Origin: JBGPEQ01 sp035518775
Lineage (GTDB): Bacteria; Pseudomonadota; Alphaproteobacteria; Dongiales; Dongiaceae
Assembly (NCBI GenBank): GCA_035518775.1
Contig: DATIXH010000503.1
Span: 1 to 6,376, forward strand
Direction of reading: 5' to 3'
DNA length: 6,376 nucleotides
Of this stretch, positions 4,850-6,376 are shown one piece after another. Made by a program: the position numbers and the translations under genes. The notes under the pieces were generated by a model. The model had not been told where the DNA came from and did no database searches. It was given only the letters and a program-made list of their open reading frames with translations. How positions within the stretch are numbered: the stretch's first letter is position 1; the number at the start of each line of letters is the position of its first letter.

Positions 4850-6250
4850 ATGCAAGGAGCCGGGTCGAGCGCGGAGGTCGCCTTGGAGCCGCATGCGCCC
4901 TTCCCGGCCGTCGGGTCGTATCCCCTGCGGCGTGGGAATGCGGTGCGGCCGCTGGTGGGAGTCACGCCGGCGTTCCGGCGGATCGGCGAAGCAGTCGAGG
5001 CGGCGCGGCACAGCGTCTGGGTCACGGTCGCCTTCCTAGCGCCGGGATTCCGGATGCCCGAGGGGCGCGGCTCGGTGTTCGACCTGCTCGACCGCGCGGT
5101 GGCGCGCGGCCTGGATGTGCGCGTGCTCTTCTGGCGCCCGGATCCGGAGACCAGCGGCTACGGCCCGACCTTCGCGGGCACGCCGGCCGATCGCGAGATG
5201 CTGCGCGCCCGCGGTTCGCGCTTCCGGGCCCGCTGGGACCGCGCGCAGCTCGGGTACTGCCAGCACCAGAAAAGCTGGCTGGTCGACGCCGGCCAGGGGT
5301 CGGAGACGGCGTTCGTCGGCGGGATCAACCTGACCGCCCGGAGCGACTTCGTGCCGCCCGAGGGCGTCGGCCACCACCAGTTCCACGACGTCTATGTCGA
5401 GGTCAGGGGGCCTGCTGCGAGCGACGTTCACCACAACTTCGTCCAGCGATGGAACGAGGCGAGCGAACGGTCAGCCGAGGATGGCGCGTGGGGCGACGGC
5501 GGCGGCGAGGTCATGGACTTCCCCGCGCGCCTCTCCGCGCCGCAGGGTGACAGCCTGGTGCAGATCCAGCGCACCGTTCGCGCCGGCCGTTACACCGACG
5601 GGCATCCGAGCCCCGGCGGCCGGCGCTGCGATATCGCCGCTGGAGAGCGGTCGTTGCTCGCACAGTATCGACAGGCGATCGATGCCGCGCGCCGCTCGAT
5701 CTACATCGAGAACCATGCGCTTCCCGTTCCGCCGATCGCAGCCAGGATCGAGGGGGCACTGAGACGCGGGGTGCATGTCGTCGCGCTCGTGCCTGCCGAC
5801 CCCGATGCGTATGTCCGCGCGGCCCGCAGGGACCCGCGGCGGAATGCTCGTTTCCGGCGGCTCGAGGCGCTCGGCCGGTATGAGAACTTCGCGCTGGTCG
5901 GGATCGCCGGACGGAACGCGCAGGGCGGCCGCAGCAATGTCTATGTGCACGCCAAGGTCATACTGATCGACGACGCCTGGGCGACCATCGGCTCCTGCAA
6001 TCTTCACGCGCACTCGCTGTATGGCAATACCGAGATGAACGCCTCGTTCTGGGACCCGGTGGCGGTGCGGGCGCTGCGCTGCGAACTGCTGGCCGGACAT
6101 CTCGGGCGGGACACGGCGCCGCTCGACGACCGGGCGGCGCTCCGGCTCTACCGCTCCATCGCCTGCGACAACCTGCGCCGGCGGGAGGCCGGCGACGCCG
6201 AGTGGCAGGGCTTGGTCTTCAGCCTCGATCCCGCGAGCTACGCGGCCTAG
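4850..6250 (+). CDS. Phospholipase D superfamily protein with two HKD motifs (cardiolipin synthase-like)
   Basis: The 466-residue protein carries both halves of the PLD active site. HKD1 is H139-x-K141-x4-D146 (CQHQKSWLVD), followed by FVGGINL. HKD2 is H367-x-K369-x4-D374 (VYVHAKVILIDD), followed by IGSCNL (380-385) and NTEMN (393-397). Between them are the family's FHDVYVEVRGPA (178-189) and SIYIENHALPVPP (283-295). Enzymes of this type hydrolyse or transfer phosphatidyl groups through a phosphohistidine intermediate, for example making cardiolipin. Some relatives cut nucleic acid, but those usually have a single HKD. No signal peptide or membrane segment is visible, unlike the N-terminally anchored ClsA type, so a soluble or peripheral protein is expected. 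The start at 4850 is set by AGGAGGT at 4836. The next gene begins 2 bases after its stop. The substrate cannot be told from sequence; the fold and active site are secure. Confidence 0.93.
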   Translation: MQGAGSSAEVALEPHAPFPAVGSYPLRRGNAVRPLVGVTPAFRRIGEAVEAARHSVWVTVAFLAPGFRMPEGRGSVFDLLDRAVARGLDVRVLFWRPDPETSGYGPTFAGTPADREMLRARGSRFRARWDRAQLGYCQHQKSWLVDAGQGSETAFVGGINLTARSDFVPPEGVGHHQFHDVYVEVRGPAASDVHHNFVQRWNEASERSAEDGAWGDGGGEVMDFPARLSAPQGDSLVQIQRTVRAGRYTDGHPSPGGRRCDIAAGERSLLAQYRQAIDAARRSIYIENHALPVPPIAARIEGALRRGVHVVALVPADPDAYVRAARRDPRRNARFRRLEALGRYENFALVGIAGRNAQGGRSNVYVHAKVILIDDAWATIGSCNLHAHSLYGNTEMNASFWDPVAVRALRCELLAGHLGRDTAPLDDRAALRLYRSIACDNLRRREAGDAEWQGLVFSLDPASYAA

Positions 6251-6252
6251 TC

Positions 6253-6376
6253 ATGGCAGCGCGGGTCAGCGGCACGGAGGGATATGCCGAGGCGGCTGCG
6301 GCGATGCTCGCGCGCCCGCTCTCCTTTGACGAGGTCCACAGACCGGTCCTCCATCTGATGCCGACGCAGCCTTGCC
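6253..6376 (+). CDS. Partial gene, probable class I SAM-dependent methyltransferase N-terminus
   Basis: An ATG at 6253, two bases after the phospholipase D stop, opens a frame that runs without stop to the window edge (41 codons). The residues begin MAARVSGTEGYAEAAAAM and include SFDEVHRPVLHLMPTQPC. The pattern GTEGYAEEA...FxxVHxPVLxLLPxxPxxVLDVGAG is one I associate with small class I SAM-dependent methyltransferases, where the glycine-rich SAM-binding motif would come next. That motif lies outside the window, so the call is provisional. No strong ribosome site is seen, and translation is likely coupled to the phospholipase D gene. Confidence 0.6.
   Translation, partial: MAARVSGTEGYAEAAAAMLARPLSFDEVHRPVLHLMPTQPC

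Overview
The window is GC-rich with dense, short-gapped genes and reads as a proteobacterial chromosome, most likely an alphaproteobacterium. The signs are a YfcG/Nu-class glutathione transferase close to the E. coli protein, a tRNA-Ser with encoded CCA, and the general protein character. I cannot fix the genus from sequence alone. No plasmid, phage, transposase or CRISPR features are visible.

Layout, left to right. Positions 1-575 (+) hold the 3' end of a gamma-glutamyltransferase-family gene, essentially its whole small catalytic subunit. A gene-free stretch with two hairpins (576-880) follows. Next is a tRNA-Ser(GCU) on the minus strand (881-974) with a clear sigma-70-type promoter (1013-1041). 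Divergent from it is a small 70-residue protein gene (1154-1366, +) with an excellent ribosome binding site. It converges on a three-gene minus-strand operon running from 4111 down to 1457. In transcription order the operon encodes a glutathione-transferase-fold protein with a histone-H1-like Lys/Arg/Ala/Pro tail, a YfcG-like Nu-class glutathione transferase, and a PLP-dependent trans-sulfuration enzyme of the cystathionine gamma-synthase family. The gaps are 16 and 5 bases.

Upstream of that operon, on the other side, lies a non-coding repeat-rich stretch (about 4239-4490): three copies of a 24-base motif interleaved with two hairpins. It is followed by a further non-coding leader with a perfect 17-base dyad. 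From 4850 (+) a two-HKD phospholipase D superfamily gene begins, placed by a consensus Shine-Dalgarno. Two bases after its stop begins a partial gene that looks like a class I SAM-dependent methyltransferase.

How the genes may work together: the three-gene operon combines two thiol/glutathione proteins with a sulfur amino acid enzyme, and a GGT-family protein lies nearby on the other strand. This suggests, but does not prove, a sulfur or thiol metabolism neighbourhood. The phospholipase D gene and its putative methyltransferase partner form a separate transcription unit. I see no convincing new defence or mobile system. The least ordinary features are the basic-tailed GST and the composite intergenic repeat.
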